A stretch of DNA of 64,000 nt, from contig CP136890.1 in NCBI GenBank assembly GCA_034359265.1, positions 83,787,501 through 83,851,500 of the forward strand, written 5' to 3'. Under the pieces are notes generated by a model that did no database searches, was not told the DNA's origin, and was given only the letters and a program-made list of their open reading frames with translations. The DNA is from Canna indica. Lineage: Eukaryota > Streptophyta > Magnoliopsida > Zingiberales > Cannaceae. A program made the translations under genes and the position numbers. Shown here in pieces: positions 47,426-57,127 of the stretch; the stretch's first letter is position 1, and the number at the start of each line of letters is the position of its first letter.

Positions 47426-47833
47426 AATTAATCTAAACCCTAATAATTAATCTAACAAATTAAACAATTAATCTAAATAATTAATTAACATATAAATAAA
47501 AAAACAAAAAAACTATAAATCTACTATTTCCGGCGCCGGAGTACAGTGTCCGGACAGTGTGTCCGGACACTGTACAAGCTCTGGCGGCGGCCATCGGCCG
47601 ACCGCCGCCGGCCGAAACCCTAAAAATAGGGTTCCAGTCGGATTTCCCGCCGGCCGCAACGGGAAGAGACGGTCGGACGGCGATGAATACCTGAAATCGG
47701 CGGTCGAGGACGGACGGCAGCGTCGGCAGCAGCAGCTCGGTGTCATCGGCGTCGGCAGCGGCGGCGAGAGGCGGGAGGAGGAGGCGGCGGCGGCAGCAGC
47801 GGGAGGAAGAAGGGTCGGGCGCGATCTGCGACC

Positions 47834-47840
47834 TATATAA
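47834..47840 (-). promoter_or_regulatory. TATA box of CACTA element 1, abutting subterminal array
   Basis: On the minus strand the sequence reads agtttatataggtcgc, directly after the last subterminal gccgttgctgataag unit. It corresponds exactly to the TATA of element 2 at 54590-54596. The following ~300 bp are GC-rich, like a transcribed leader. Confidence 0.6.
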
Positions 47841-48085
47841 ACTTATCAGCAACGGCTCACTCGCCCGTTAAAAAGCCGTTGCTAATAAGTTATCATCAGC
47901 AACGGCTCACTTGTCTGTTAGAAAGCCGTTGCTGATAATTAAAATAATCAGCAACGGCTCGCGTGTCCGTTAGAAAGCCGTTGCAGATACAACATATCTG
48001 CAATGGCTTGAGCGGCCGTAAGAATGCCATTGCAAATAGCAACGGCTTGAGCGGCCGTTGCTGATAGCCGTTGCTGAAGACTCAA
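47838..48085. repeat. Right (promoter-side) subterminal array of CACTA element 1
   Basis: Units of atcagcaacggctcac...gccgttgctgat repeat four to five times with period about 65 bp, each an imperfect dyad around a variable centre (cttgtctgttagaaa). Confidence 0.85.
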
Positions 48086-48097
48086 TTTCTAGTAGTG

Positions 48098-50773
48098 TCA
48101 TCTCCAGTATTATTAGTAAAAAAAAAGATGAAACTTGGAGATTTTGTACTAATTATAGGGCATTAAATGTGGTCACGATAAAAGATTCATTTCCCATGCC
48201 CATTGTGGACGAGTTGTCAGATGAGCTCTTTGGAGCATATTATTTTTCAAAACTGGATCTTAGATCAGGATATCACCAAATATTGGTGAAACTAGAGGAC
48301 AAATACAAGACAGCTTTCAGAACACATCAATGATTATATGAATGGATGGTTATGCCCTTTGGGCTCACAAATGCACCAGCAACTTTTCAATCCTTAATGA
48401 ATAGTATATTTGTGGAATTCTTAAGGAAATTTGTACTGGTATTCTTTGATGATATACTAGTATACAGTGTTTCATGGAAGACACATGTGCAACACTTAAC
48501 TCAGGTACTAGAAACATTGAAGAAAAATACTCTATTTGTCCAAATGTTCTTTTGGACAAACTCAGATAGAATATTTGGGGCATGTGATTTCTAAAGAAGG
48601 AGTCCAAGTGGATCAGTCCAAAATTAAGGCAATACTACATTGGACTATGCCTGCTTCTATGAAATAGCTGAGAGTTTTTTTAGGCCTAACTGGGTATTAT
48701 AAAAAGTTCATAAGGAATTATGCTCAAATAGCAGCACCTTTAACGGATTTACTCAAGAAGGATGTCTTTCAATGTACACCCAAAACTCAGTAAGCATTTC
48801 AAAAACTAAAAGAGGCCATGGTGCAAGCTCCAGTATTAGCTCTACCTGATTTTTTTCAATAATTCATCTTGAAAATGGATGCATCTGGTACAAGAATTGG
48901 AGATGTTTTAAGTCAACAAGACCATCCTATAGCATACTTTTCAAAGAAACTACTCCTTGGATGCAAGAACAATCTGCATATGCTAGGAAAATGTATGTTA
49001 TAACTCAAGCAGTGGCGAAATTTAGACATTACCTTTTAGGCCATCACTTCATAATTAAAACTGATTAGAAAAGTCTCAAAGAATTGCAAGAACAAGTTAT
49101 ACAAACACCAAAACAACAAGCCTGGTTGCCAAGATTGCTTGGGTTCAATTATAAAATTGAGTACAAGAAAGGAAAGGAGAACAAGGTTGCTGATTCCCTT
49201 TCAAGATCTCATTATTTGGCTATCTCAACACCTGACTATGATATCCTCCATCAGTTAAGACAAGAATTGCAGAATTATGACTATTCTCAGGATATTAGAC
49301 CTACAATACACTCACAACAATGTCTACAGAAAAAAGATGATCTTATCTATTGGAAGAATAAACTTCTAATTCCTTATGGCTCTTCACTCATACCACTAGT
49401 ATTAAAAGAATTTCATAATTCTCCAGTTGATGGGCACTCAGGATACTTGAAAATATTAGCAAGAATTTCGGCTCAATTTTTCTGGAAAGGGATGTATAAG
49501 GATGTCAAGACTTATGTTAGGCACTGTTTAGTGTGCCAGCAAGCTAAGTATAGCACACAATCTTCTTCTGGATTGCTTCAGCCCTTGCCGATACCACATA
49601 ACATATGGGAAGACATTGCAATGGACTTCATCACAAGATTGCCACCAACTCAAGGACATTCGGTAATACTGGTTGTAGTGGATAGACTATCAAAGTTTGC
49701 TTATTTTATTTCCTTGCCATCTGATTTTTCTGCCAAATTAGTAGCAGATATGTTCATCCAGAACATTGTTAAGGTTCATGGGATTCCAAAATCAATAGTG
49801 TCAGATAGGGACAAGTTAATCACTAGCAAATGTTGGTAGCATCTTTTCAAAAGTCAAGGGACTACATTGGCTCTCAGTTTGGCGTATCACCCGCAAACAG
49901 ATGGACAAACAGAGGTACTGAATAGATGCTTGGAAATGTACCTTAAATGTCACACCTAGGAAAATCCAAAATTGTGGCATAAATTATTACCCTGGGCTCA
50001 ATATTAGTACAATATTGCCTTTCACTCAGCTATAGGGAAGACTCCTTATAAGGCAGTGTTTGGTCGGGAACCTCCATCCATACTCAAATATATCAGTCAA
50101 CCTGAAGACTCTCTACAAGTGTAGGAGCAGCTATTAGCCAGCGATGATTTGTTGGTTCAACTGGAACAAAATCTACTCATGGCTTAACAACATATGAAAA
50201 CAGTAGCTTATAAAAAAAAGGAAGGATATACAATTTCATATTGGTGATTATGTTTTTGTCAAGCTGCAACCATATAGACAAAATTTAGTGGCACTTCGCA
50301 AGAACCAAAAACTGTGAATGAGATACTTTGGACTGTTTCCTATCATTGATAAAGTAGAAGTTGCTTATAAACTACAATTACCGGGGACAGCAAGGATACA
50401 CAATGTATTCCATATGTCTTTGCTTAAAAAATGTTACGGTGATCCACAACAGCAAGTCATTCCTCTACCCTTGATAACAGAGGATAAGAGACCTATTTTA
50501 ACACCAATAGCTATTATAGATCATTGTACTATACAAATGAATGGTACCAAACAAGTTCAGATTCAGGTCCAATGGGAAGGATTCACTACTGACAGGTTGA
50601 CTTGGGAACCACTCAAGGAATTTCAACAACTCTATCCAAATTTTGACCTTGACGACAAGGTCAATTTTAAAGGGGAAGACTGTAAAAGAGAAGCTGAGAA
50701 GAATGTAGGACTAGCCAAGACCAGTATGAGGCAAAGACAAACACCTCATTGGATGAGGGACTACTATAAATAG
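48098..50773 (+). pseudogene. Rest of pol of the Ty3/gypsy element: RT, RNase H, integrase, chromodomain
   Basis: After the CACTA insertion the RT continues with [35 protein letters not shown] and the catalytic FFDDILVYS (FFDD at 48442-48453). RNase H begins near 48870 (LKMDASGTRIGDVL). The integrase zinc finger lies at 49411-49545 (HNSPVDGHSGYL ... HCLVCQQAKYS). Its catalytic core follows (DIAMDFITRLP, VVDRLSKFAYF, SIVSDRD). The chromodomain is at about 50520-50640 (VQVQWEGFTTDRLTWEPL). The coding end overlaps the 3' LTR. In-frame stops near 48664, 49065, 49837 and 49959 and other frame breaks show that it is dead. Confidence 0.9.
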
Positions 50774-50999
50774 AGTAGATGTAAAGTTAGGAGGGTGACT
50801 AACTACCAAGTTTGTACTCTTCTCTCTAGGAACTCTTCTCCCGATCTACTTTCTTCTTCATTGTATTCTGACTTCTATATTTCTTCCCCAATAATAAGCC
50901 TCCACTGAGAGGTCTCTTTGTGTACCTTTTGGTTGTAAACATTCTTCAGAATAGTTGCAAATCGACTCTTATACCATTTTCAGGTGGAAACCGATATCA
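50695..50999 (+). repeat. 3' LTR of the Ty3/gypsy element
   Basis: Matches 40045-40360 with roughly a dozen substitutions and two short indels by eye (for example gtaaagtgtaaac versus gtaaac). The last ~80 bp of the pol reading overlap its start. Confidence 0.85.
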
Positions 51000-51475
51000 T
51001 AAATTTCCAATGTGAAGAGTGAAGAAAGTACTTGAGAAGAGCAAATGATAAAAACTACATGCATGTTTCAATTTTATCAAAACTAAAATTCCTTTTTGCT
51101 TTTATCAAAAATTGAAACAATTATACACCCATATATGTCATTTTAATAAAAAAATAAAATAAAATAGTGAATAATATTTTATTTTAATGAAATGAACTTA
51201 GAATAATATATTATTTTATTAAAATAGAATAGTTATCTTTTTAATAAAATATGTAAAAAATATATTTCTAATAAAATATAACACTTAAATAAATATTTTA
51301 AAAAATATTAATTCAAATAGATAAATTAATTTTAAACATGAGTTAGGTTATTTTAAATAATTCAAGAAAATATTAAAATTGAGCTAAATTTATTAGAACA
51401 ACATGCGAGGATATTTTTGGTAGTATGATATATTTTTAGGTTCCAGTTTTGATAAAAAAGAACAAGAAGTTGCAA
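51000..51475. other. AT-rich stretch, nothing recognised
   Basis: Extremely AT-rich DNA between the gypsy 3' LTR and a LINE remnant. No gene or element end was seen. Confidence 0.6.
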
Positions 51476-52029
51476 TTATAATTTTTGTTTTGATTGTTTG
51501 TCGAAGGAACTTGATATTAAAACACCATTTAGGATATTCACAACTCCCTTACAATATGTAAATACTTTAATATGTTTCACATTCATCTTCTTCAGCCTCA
51601 GGAGACACAACCACACGGCTCTCATTTCAGCTGATAAAGCATTGTGTGACAGGAAGTTACTAGTTCCCGTCACTAAATTTCGTTCAAAAAAAAAAGTTCC
51701 CGTCACTAAAGTCTTTTTCTCATTCATCACATTGAATCCAAACCCAAATTTCTCTGATTCACTGAACCACACAGCATCACAAAGTACTTTTTATCCCTTG
51801 AACTAATCTTCCTCAGTAATCATGTTCTGATTTATCAGTTTAGGTGGCATCTAATATACAATCAGACACATCACAACTATTCCTCTCCCCATTATTCATT
51901 TCAGTCAGCACCTTACATATTAAAGAATTCATACCAAACACCTTTTTCCTAAAACAAGGCTCATTCCTATTCTTCAAAAGATACCAAAAATCGAAGAAAA
52001 TTGCTATGGAGCCCGGCTCCATAGAAAAT

Positions 52030-52130
52030 CTTATGGAGCCGGGCTCCACAAGTGAAACACGGATCTCAAAGCAATTTAAAAAATTGCTTTGAGATCCGTG
52101 TTTCACTTGTGGAACCCGACTCCATACAAG
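52030..52130. repeat. Foldback with 32-bp perfect arms and 3-bp loop
   Basis: Positions 52046-52077 (ccacaagtgaaacacggatc...) and 52081-52112 are perfect reverse complements separated by aaa. Imperfect pairing extends outward through ggagccgggctcc versus ggagtcgggttcc to about 50 bp per arm. A further small palindrome (tatggagcccggctccata) lies at 52007-52025. Confidence 0.9.
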
Positions 52131-52233
52131 TTGTCTTCCCTCCTGTAGCTATACAACCAAACAAAGCTCTTTTTTCTTTTTTCTCCAAATTCCTTCCTCA
52201 GTCCATCTTCCATGCCACACACATATTTGTAAT

Positions 52234-52413
52234 CAGTGGCGGAGCCAGTATAATGTCAGAGGCGACAATTGCCCCCTCTGACATTGGTCTCCTTTTATAT
52301 ATTTTATTACATAAATAGATTAAATTGTTTATTCTGAAAATATTATAAAATGCTTCTTCACGTGTGATTTTATATTTTTGCCCTCCTGAGATGATTTTTT
52401 GGCTTTGCCCCTG
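52234..52413. mobile_element. hAT-type MITE, 180 bp (CAGTGGCGGAGCC ends)
   Basis: The left end is cagtggcggagccag and the right end, read inward, caggggcaaagccaa. Both are flanked by the perfect 8-bp duplication tttgtaat, diagnostic of hAT. It has no coding capacity and is inserted into the LINE remnant. Confidence 0.88.
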
Positions 52414-52739
52414 TTTGTAATCAAATATGTATCTCATTGCTATCCCTGGCTTCTCCCAGAAACATAATGCAAACTTACAATTATGAAATATATGTTTAAT
52501 ACTATCTTCCTCCTCGTTACAAACAAATCATCTACTCTTATTGATTTTACTCCTTTTAGCTAATAAATCAGTAGCCGGCAATTTCCCTGTACAAATTTTC
52601 ACAAAAGAAATTAATATCACATATGTTAATATTGTTCGTATTATAAACAAAATTTTAATATTAATTTCCTTTTAAACTAAGCCCCAACTGAATCAAATCA
52701 AAATTTGAATTTATTTGGATATAAGCTGGAAAACTATAT

Positions 52740-53985
52740 TTAGGTTTGGTTTGATTTGATAATTTTAGGAATGACGTAGTGTTTGCCTAATTTATTCCCT
52801 TATTTGGTTGCAACTTATAAATAAAGAATAGGTGGGTCATAAGAAATAGATAAAGAATATTATTTCCCATGCACGGGGAATATACCTCAACCCAAGGAAT
52901 AGTATTCTCATACAAAGGTTCATCGGCAACTTTCAACATCTCGTAAAATTTTGCAGCCTCCTTATTCGGAAATTCAATCTGTATCAAGATTGTTCTTTAG
53001 TGATTTTAACTGTCGTAGTATCTGGTGGCACTACCGTCTCAATAACTGACTCAACATTATCATTTAAATAGAATTAACTGCCAAGACTATCCAGAATCAT
53101 TGTTCTATAAGGATTAGATGGATTGAAAACAAAAACAACGACACTAGAAGATTCACCATGAGTATGGACAACGAGATTGCTCGACGTCCCAACTTGACGT
53201 GACTCCTCGTGACAATTCCATACAAAATATCTTGGTGTGAATCCTTTGTATATAAATGCATTATGACAGTTTCTCGATTCAAAAATCTTATTTTCGAATA
53301 TTTTCGGTACGGACATCGAATTTGATCACCACTAATCTTATGTTCGAAATTTAAGAAGTAATTAAGTTACGCCTACTAGAAATTCATCTGTTATAGCTCC
53401 ACGATGATTTCGTTGGTACATCCAACTTCGATCGCCCGACATGTTCTATCAAAAAGTTGGCAATATCTTCAGTTAATGTCTTTAGGTGGGATGGTCATAT
53501 TCCATTCGGGATTCATGTTATTCATATTACAGTTAGTATTTTTTTAGTCATTAACTCCATTCTAAATTTAGGCAGCATCTCCCTACAGTTTTCCGAATAC
53601 GCATATCATCTGGGCGCGTATTAGAGAGCAAGGGAGATACAAGCCAAAATTTAAAAATGAATAATGACTAAAAGAAAAAATTAAGTGCAATACAAATAAT
53701 TAACTATGCTACCAAATTATTAAATTAGGGACAATTCAAGGGTTGTATATTGTATAAAAGATTATCTACTTCATTTATACGAACATACAACCCCTAAACG
53801 TATCAACTCGTCATGACATTTATTTTCTAAATTTGTGGATGCCAGTGCGAGTCCACAATGGATAATTCCGGCGCGAGTCCAAAGTGGACAATTTCGGCAC
53901 GTCTAAAGTGGATGATTTCGGCGCGAGTCCAAAGTAGACGATTTCGACACGCGCGAGTCCGAAGTGGATGATTCTAATTAATATT
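52740..53985 (-). pseudogene. CACTA element 3 remnant: tnp2 N-terminus and upstream region
   Basis: The minus strand carries, in order, ~26-bp repeats (53840-53970), the conserved palindrome (53517-53703) and a tnp2 start near 53442 encoding MSGDRSWMYQRNHRGAIT. That is the Transposase-associated domain, interrupted by a stop within about 30 codons. It then runs through ESRNCHNAFIYKGFTPRYFV and KEAAKFYEMLKVADEPLY to about 52790. The rest of the element is missing. It holds an N-terminal/central tnp2 stretch lacking in element 1 and largely lacking in element 2. Confidence 0.8.
53517..53703. repeat. ~187-bp palindrome, copy in CACTA element 3 remnant
   Basis: Same arm sequences as at 46914-47100, more diverged (ttctaaatttaggcagcatc on the left; gatacaagccaaaatttaaa on the right). 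The centre atatcatctgggcgcg is retained. Confidence 0.75.
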
Positions 53986-54007
53986 GTAATTACACCCAAC
54001 TCAAATT

Positions 54008-54282
54008 AACCATAACATTTTGTTATGACCCGCTTGATGGGATAGTTGCAAATGGTATCAGAGCAGAACCTAGTCATCGACATGGTGAGGAAGCCTATGT
54101 GAGAAAGGGCTGCCCAGGAGCCACATGTGGTGGAGCCGCTACTAGGCTAGGCCTCACATGCCTTCGACTTGGGTGTGATTCTGGGCTATATGGTGTTAGA
54201 CTCGAATTGGGTCTTGACGAGGACGTCAAGACATAAGTGGGGGAGATTGTAATACCCCACTTTAGTCTCACATTGGGAGTAT
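54008..54282 (+). mobile_element. Second TRIM: internal region and start of 3' LTR, split by CACTA element 2
   Basis: From tggtatcagagc (54053) to aagtgggggagat the sequence follows the internal region of the TRIM at 36601-37124 with small differences. It is followed by the LTR start tgtaataccccactttagtc. The upstream LTR is absent. In its place is acccgcttgatgggatag (54021-54045), the reverse complement of the LTR 3' end. The LTR is cut at gggagtat by the CACTA insertion and resumes at 59384. Confidence 0.85.
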
Positions 54283-54299
54283 CACTACTAGAAACTTGG

Positions 54300-54588
54300 T
54301 CTTCAGCAACGGCTATCAGCAACGGCCGCTCAAGCCGTTGCTATTTGCAACGGCGTTCTTACGGCCGCCCGAGCCGTTGCAGATATCTGTATCTGCAACG
54401 GCGTTCTAACGGACAACCGAGCCGTTGCGGATTATTTTAATTATCAGCAACGGCTTTCTGACGGAAAGGCGAGCCGTTGCTGATTATTTAATCTTCGGCA
54501 ACGGCTTACTAACGGATAAGTGAGCCGTTGCTGATGATAACTTATCAGCAACGGCTTTCTAACGGGCGAGTTAGCCGTTGCTGATAAG
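54300..54588. repeat. Left subterminal array of CACTA element 2
   Basis: Five or so imperfect dyads of the form atcagcaacggctttctaac...gccgttgctgat at ~65-bp period, ending 1-2 bp before the TATA box. Confidence 0.88.
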
Positions 54589-54589
54589 T

Positions 54590-54596
54590 TTATATA
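54590..54596 (+). promoter_or_regulatory. TATA box of CACTA element 2
   Basis: ttatatagggc directly follows the last subterminal unit gccgttgctgataagt. The same arrangement is present in element 1. A GC-rich C/T-biased leader follows. Confidence 0.6.
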
Positions 54597-54896
54597 GGGC
54601 ACGCTCTCGCGCCGACCCTTCTTCCTCCCGCTGCTGCCGCCGCCGCTCCTGCCGACCCTCTCGCCGCTGCTGCCGACGCCGACGCCTCTCGCCGCCGCGC
54701 CGCTGCCGCTGCTGCCGGTATGTTGATCGGCCGGCCTATACCGTTTCGGCCGGAGATGTTAAAATCCGACCGAAACCCTATTTCTAGGGTTTCGGCCGGC
54801 GGCGGTCGGCCTATGGCCGCCGCCGGACCTTCTACAGTGGCCGAACAGTGTGTCCGGCCACTGTACGCCGACGCCGGAGGGTGGACTCCGGCGCCG

Positions 54897-54935
<39 letters not shown>

Positions 54936-55027
54936 TTGAAATTGTTAATTAATTATTTTATAAATGTTAATTAATTGTTTAGATTAATTGTTTAATTTGT
55001 TAGATTAATTATTAGGGTTTAGATTAA

Positions 55028-55285
55028 TTTCGGACGCGCGCCAGAATCGTCCACTTCGGACGCGCGCCGGAATCGTCCAATTCGGACTCGCGCCGGAATC
55101 GTCCAATTCGGACTCGCGCCGGAATCGTCCACTTCGGACGCGCGCCGGAATCGTCCAATTCGGACTCGCGCCGGAATCGTCCAATTCGGACTCGCGCCGG
55201 AATCGTCCACTTCGGACTCGCGCCGGAATCGACCACTTCGGACGCGCGCCGAAATCGTCCAATATGGAGTCGAACTGTCTCGAAA
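55028..55285. repeat. 26-bp tandem array in CACTA element 2, about 10 units
   Basis: The unit is close to ccaattcggactcgcgccgg plus aatcgt, with alternation of ccaatt/ccactt and gactcg/gacgcg between units. All three minus-strand frames stay open across the array, an automatic result of a 26-bp stop-free unit. Confidence 0.95.
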
Positions 55286-55469
55286 CATTTAGAAAATAAT
55301 CATCCATCCGACGAGTTGATATGTTTCACGTACGCATCGACGAATCGGATATGATTTAGCAAAACCTTAGATCCGTTCGGGGATTGTATGTTCGTGTAAA
55401 AGAAGTAGATGATCTTTTATACGACGTACAATTCTTGAATTGTCCCTGATTGGATAATTTGGGAATATA

Positions 55470-55659
55470 GTTATTTGTACTGCACTTACGTTTTTATTTT
55501 AACTGTTAACTAATTATTCTAAAATTCGGCAACATCTCTCTTGTTCTCCGATACGCGCCCAGATGATATGTGTATTCGGAGAACTGTAGGGAGATGCTGT
55601 CGAAATTTAGAATAATTAGTTAACAGTTAAAATAAAAATGTAAGTGCAGTACGAATAAC
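55470..55659. repeat. ~190-bp palindrome upstream of tnp2 (element 2)
   Basis: Arms of about 85 bp (gttatttgtactgcacttac ... gttctccgatacgcgcc) are inverted around ~12 bp and end about 75 bp upstream of the tnp2 ATG. Same structure as in elements 1 and 3. Confidence 0.88.
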
Positions 55660-55733
55660 ATAAATCCCGAATGGAATAGGACAATCTCACCTAAAGACAT
55701 TAACCAAAGAAATTGTCATTGATTGACAGAATC

Positions 55734-57050
55734 ATGTCGGCTGATCGAAGTTGGATGTACCGACGTCTTGATCGTGGAGCTTTAACGAATGAGTTTCGAT
55801 TAGGCGTAACGTACTTCCTAAATTTCGCCTATTCGAATCGGAATTTCGTTAGCATGGGTGATCAAATCCGATGTCCGTGCCGCATTTGTTCGAATGGACG
55901 ATTTTTGGATCGGGAGACTGTCACTCTGCATCTATATACCAAAGGATTTGCACCAAGATATTTTCTATGGACTTGTCACGGGGAGTCAGTCTTCAGAACG
56001 GACGAAAAATCTCATTCTTTGATTGTCATCGTCGATTCCTACCGGTTCATCACCAGTATCGAATGAATCGTAATAAATTTACTAAGGGCAGAGTCGAAAG
56101 AGATGGGCCACCACCGATGTTGTCACTCTGGTCGTGCTTTTGGTTCTCGTCCATCTCGACACTTAAGCGATGAAGAGTATCATTTGGCACACTTGTATGT
56201 ATTACTCAATTGTCCAGAGATTGAACAATTCATTGAAATATTTGACATTGAGATGGTGCAAAAATACTCTATTCACAACGATCAAGAATTGGAGACATTA
56301 CGGAATAGTGATTTCCCTTCTTGGATTCAGACTTACAGCAAAGATCACATAGTTGAAATAGATGAAAAAATATTTGAGTTTGATAGTGGACCGTCGCGAC
56401 TTGTGTCGTGCTATAGCGGATATTTTGTTAACGGGTATAAATTTCACACGGTTGAATATTCATCTACAAAAAAGACGATGAATGCTGGGGTCTGCGTAAA
56501 AGGGACAACCTATGTTGAATGTGATATGGATTTCTATGGACTAGTGGAAGAAGTGATAGAGTTGCACTACTTCGGCTTGAAATCAGTGATCCTATTTAGA
56601 TGTCATTGGTTCGATACAACAGAAAGGGGCATGAAAGTTCATCCAAAATACAAACTTGTTGAGGTTAATTACAAATCGAAATTGGCAGCAAATGAGCCTT
56701 TTATATTGGCATCACAAGCCGAACAAGTATATTACGCGAAGTATCCGGCTCGAAATAAAGATAGAGCAGATTGGCGTGTAGTCTGTAAGACAAAAGGTAG
56801 AGAAAAAATTGATCCGATAGTAGGAGAAAATGATCCTCCTGGTTTCTATCAAGAAGATGATCTTCCTGCTGTGGATCGTATTATTCCAATACTCGAGGAT
56901 GGAGACACAACATCAATTCAATTAGAAGTTGAATATGCTGATGATGACGATCATGAAATTGAGGAAGCTGGAGATGAAGAAGATGAAGAAGAGGAAGAAG
57001 AGGAAGAAGAAGAAGAATTCGAAGACTATTATTCAGATGATGAAGAATAA
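55734..57050 (+). pseudogene. tnp2 transposase of CACTA element 2, core deleted
   Basis: The ATG at 55734 opens a Transposase-associated domain (MSADRSWMYRRLDRGALTNE; CPCRICSNGRFLDRETVTLH; FAPRYFLWTCHGES). Near 55988 the sequence jumps, out of frame, to a short Transposase_21 piece (NGRKISFFDCHRRFLPVHHQ, ending DGPPPMLS). Near 56126 it jumps again, to the C-terminal part from SGRAFGSRPSRHLSDEEYHL. That continues open through DUF4216-like sequence (GVCVKGTTYVECDMDFYGLV) to an acidic Glu/Asp-rich tail and stop at 57050. Most of the catalytic core present in element 1 is gone. Product cannot be an active transposase. Confidence 0.9.
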
Positions 57051-57127
57051 TTGTAAAGTATATATATTTTATTAAATATATCTCTACTATTTATACAATA
57101 ATCTGATTATATGTCTGTTCGACAGAT

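Larger units (their letters stand above)
42322..48097 (-). mobile_element. CACTA (En/Spm) element 1, 5776 bp, non-autonomous
   Basis: The right end read inward is cactactagaaattgagtc and the left end cattactagaaaaatgggc, so the left CACTA terminus has a C-to-T change. Both sides are flanked by tca, the 3-bp duplication of CACTA elements. Subterminal arrays of agcaacggc lie at 42345-42645 and 47838-48085. Inside on the minus strand are a decayed tnp2 transposase and a decayed accessory gene, with the promoter end on the right. The element interrupts the RT of a Ty3/gypsy element, and the RT reading resumes immediately after the tca. Confidence 0.92.
40045..50999 (+). mobile_element. Ty3/gypsy chromovirus-type retrotransposon, split by CACTA element 1
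   Basis: The element has near-identical ends (LTRs at about 40045-40360 and 50695-50999) around gag, protease, reverse transcriptase, RNase H, integrase and a C-terminal chromodomain in the usual Ty3/gypsy order. The chromodomain identifies the chromovirus branch. Without the 5.8-kb CACTA insertion (42322-48097) the element would be about 5.2 kb, a normal size. Frameshifts and stops occur in gag and pol, so it is inactive. No clear 5-bp TSD was found, so the outer edges could be off by tens of bases. Confidence 0.88.
51476..52620 (-). pseudogene. LINE remnant: zf-RVT and RNase H pieces
   Basis: On the minus strand at 52600-52430 the reading resembles the zf-RVT tail of LINE ORF2 (TGKLPATDLLAKRSKINKSR, then EEEDSIKHIFHNCKFALCFW). 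At 51772-51476 an RNase H-like piece follows (SAEMRAVWLCLLRLKKM, IKVFTYCKGVVNIL). The two are separated by an inserted 180-bp hAT MITE and a foldback. No intact frame spans the region. Confidence 0.7.

Noticed and set aside
40045..50999. A 5-bp target-site duplication for the Ty3/gypsy element
   Set aside because: The flanking bases next to the LTR ends I could place do not match, so no TSD is claimed and the ends are treated as approximate.
55028..55285. CRISPR-like appearance of regularly spaced repeats
   Set aside because: Units are head-to-tail with no unique spacers, in a plant CACTA element.
55005..55307. Repeat-protein-like minus-strand frames (70-100 aa) with 26-residue periodicity
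   Set aside because: A stop-free 26-bp DNA repeat gives open frames in all three phases automatically; no start context or domain supports a protein.
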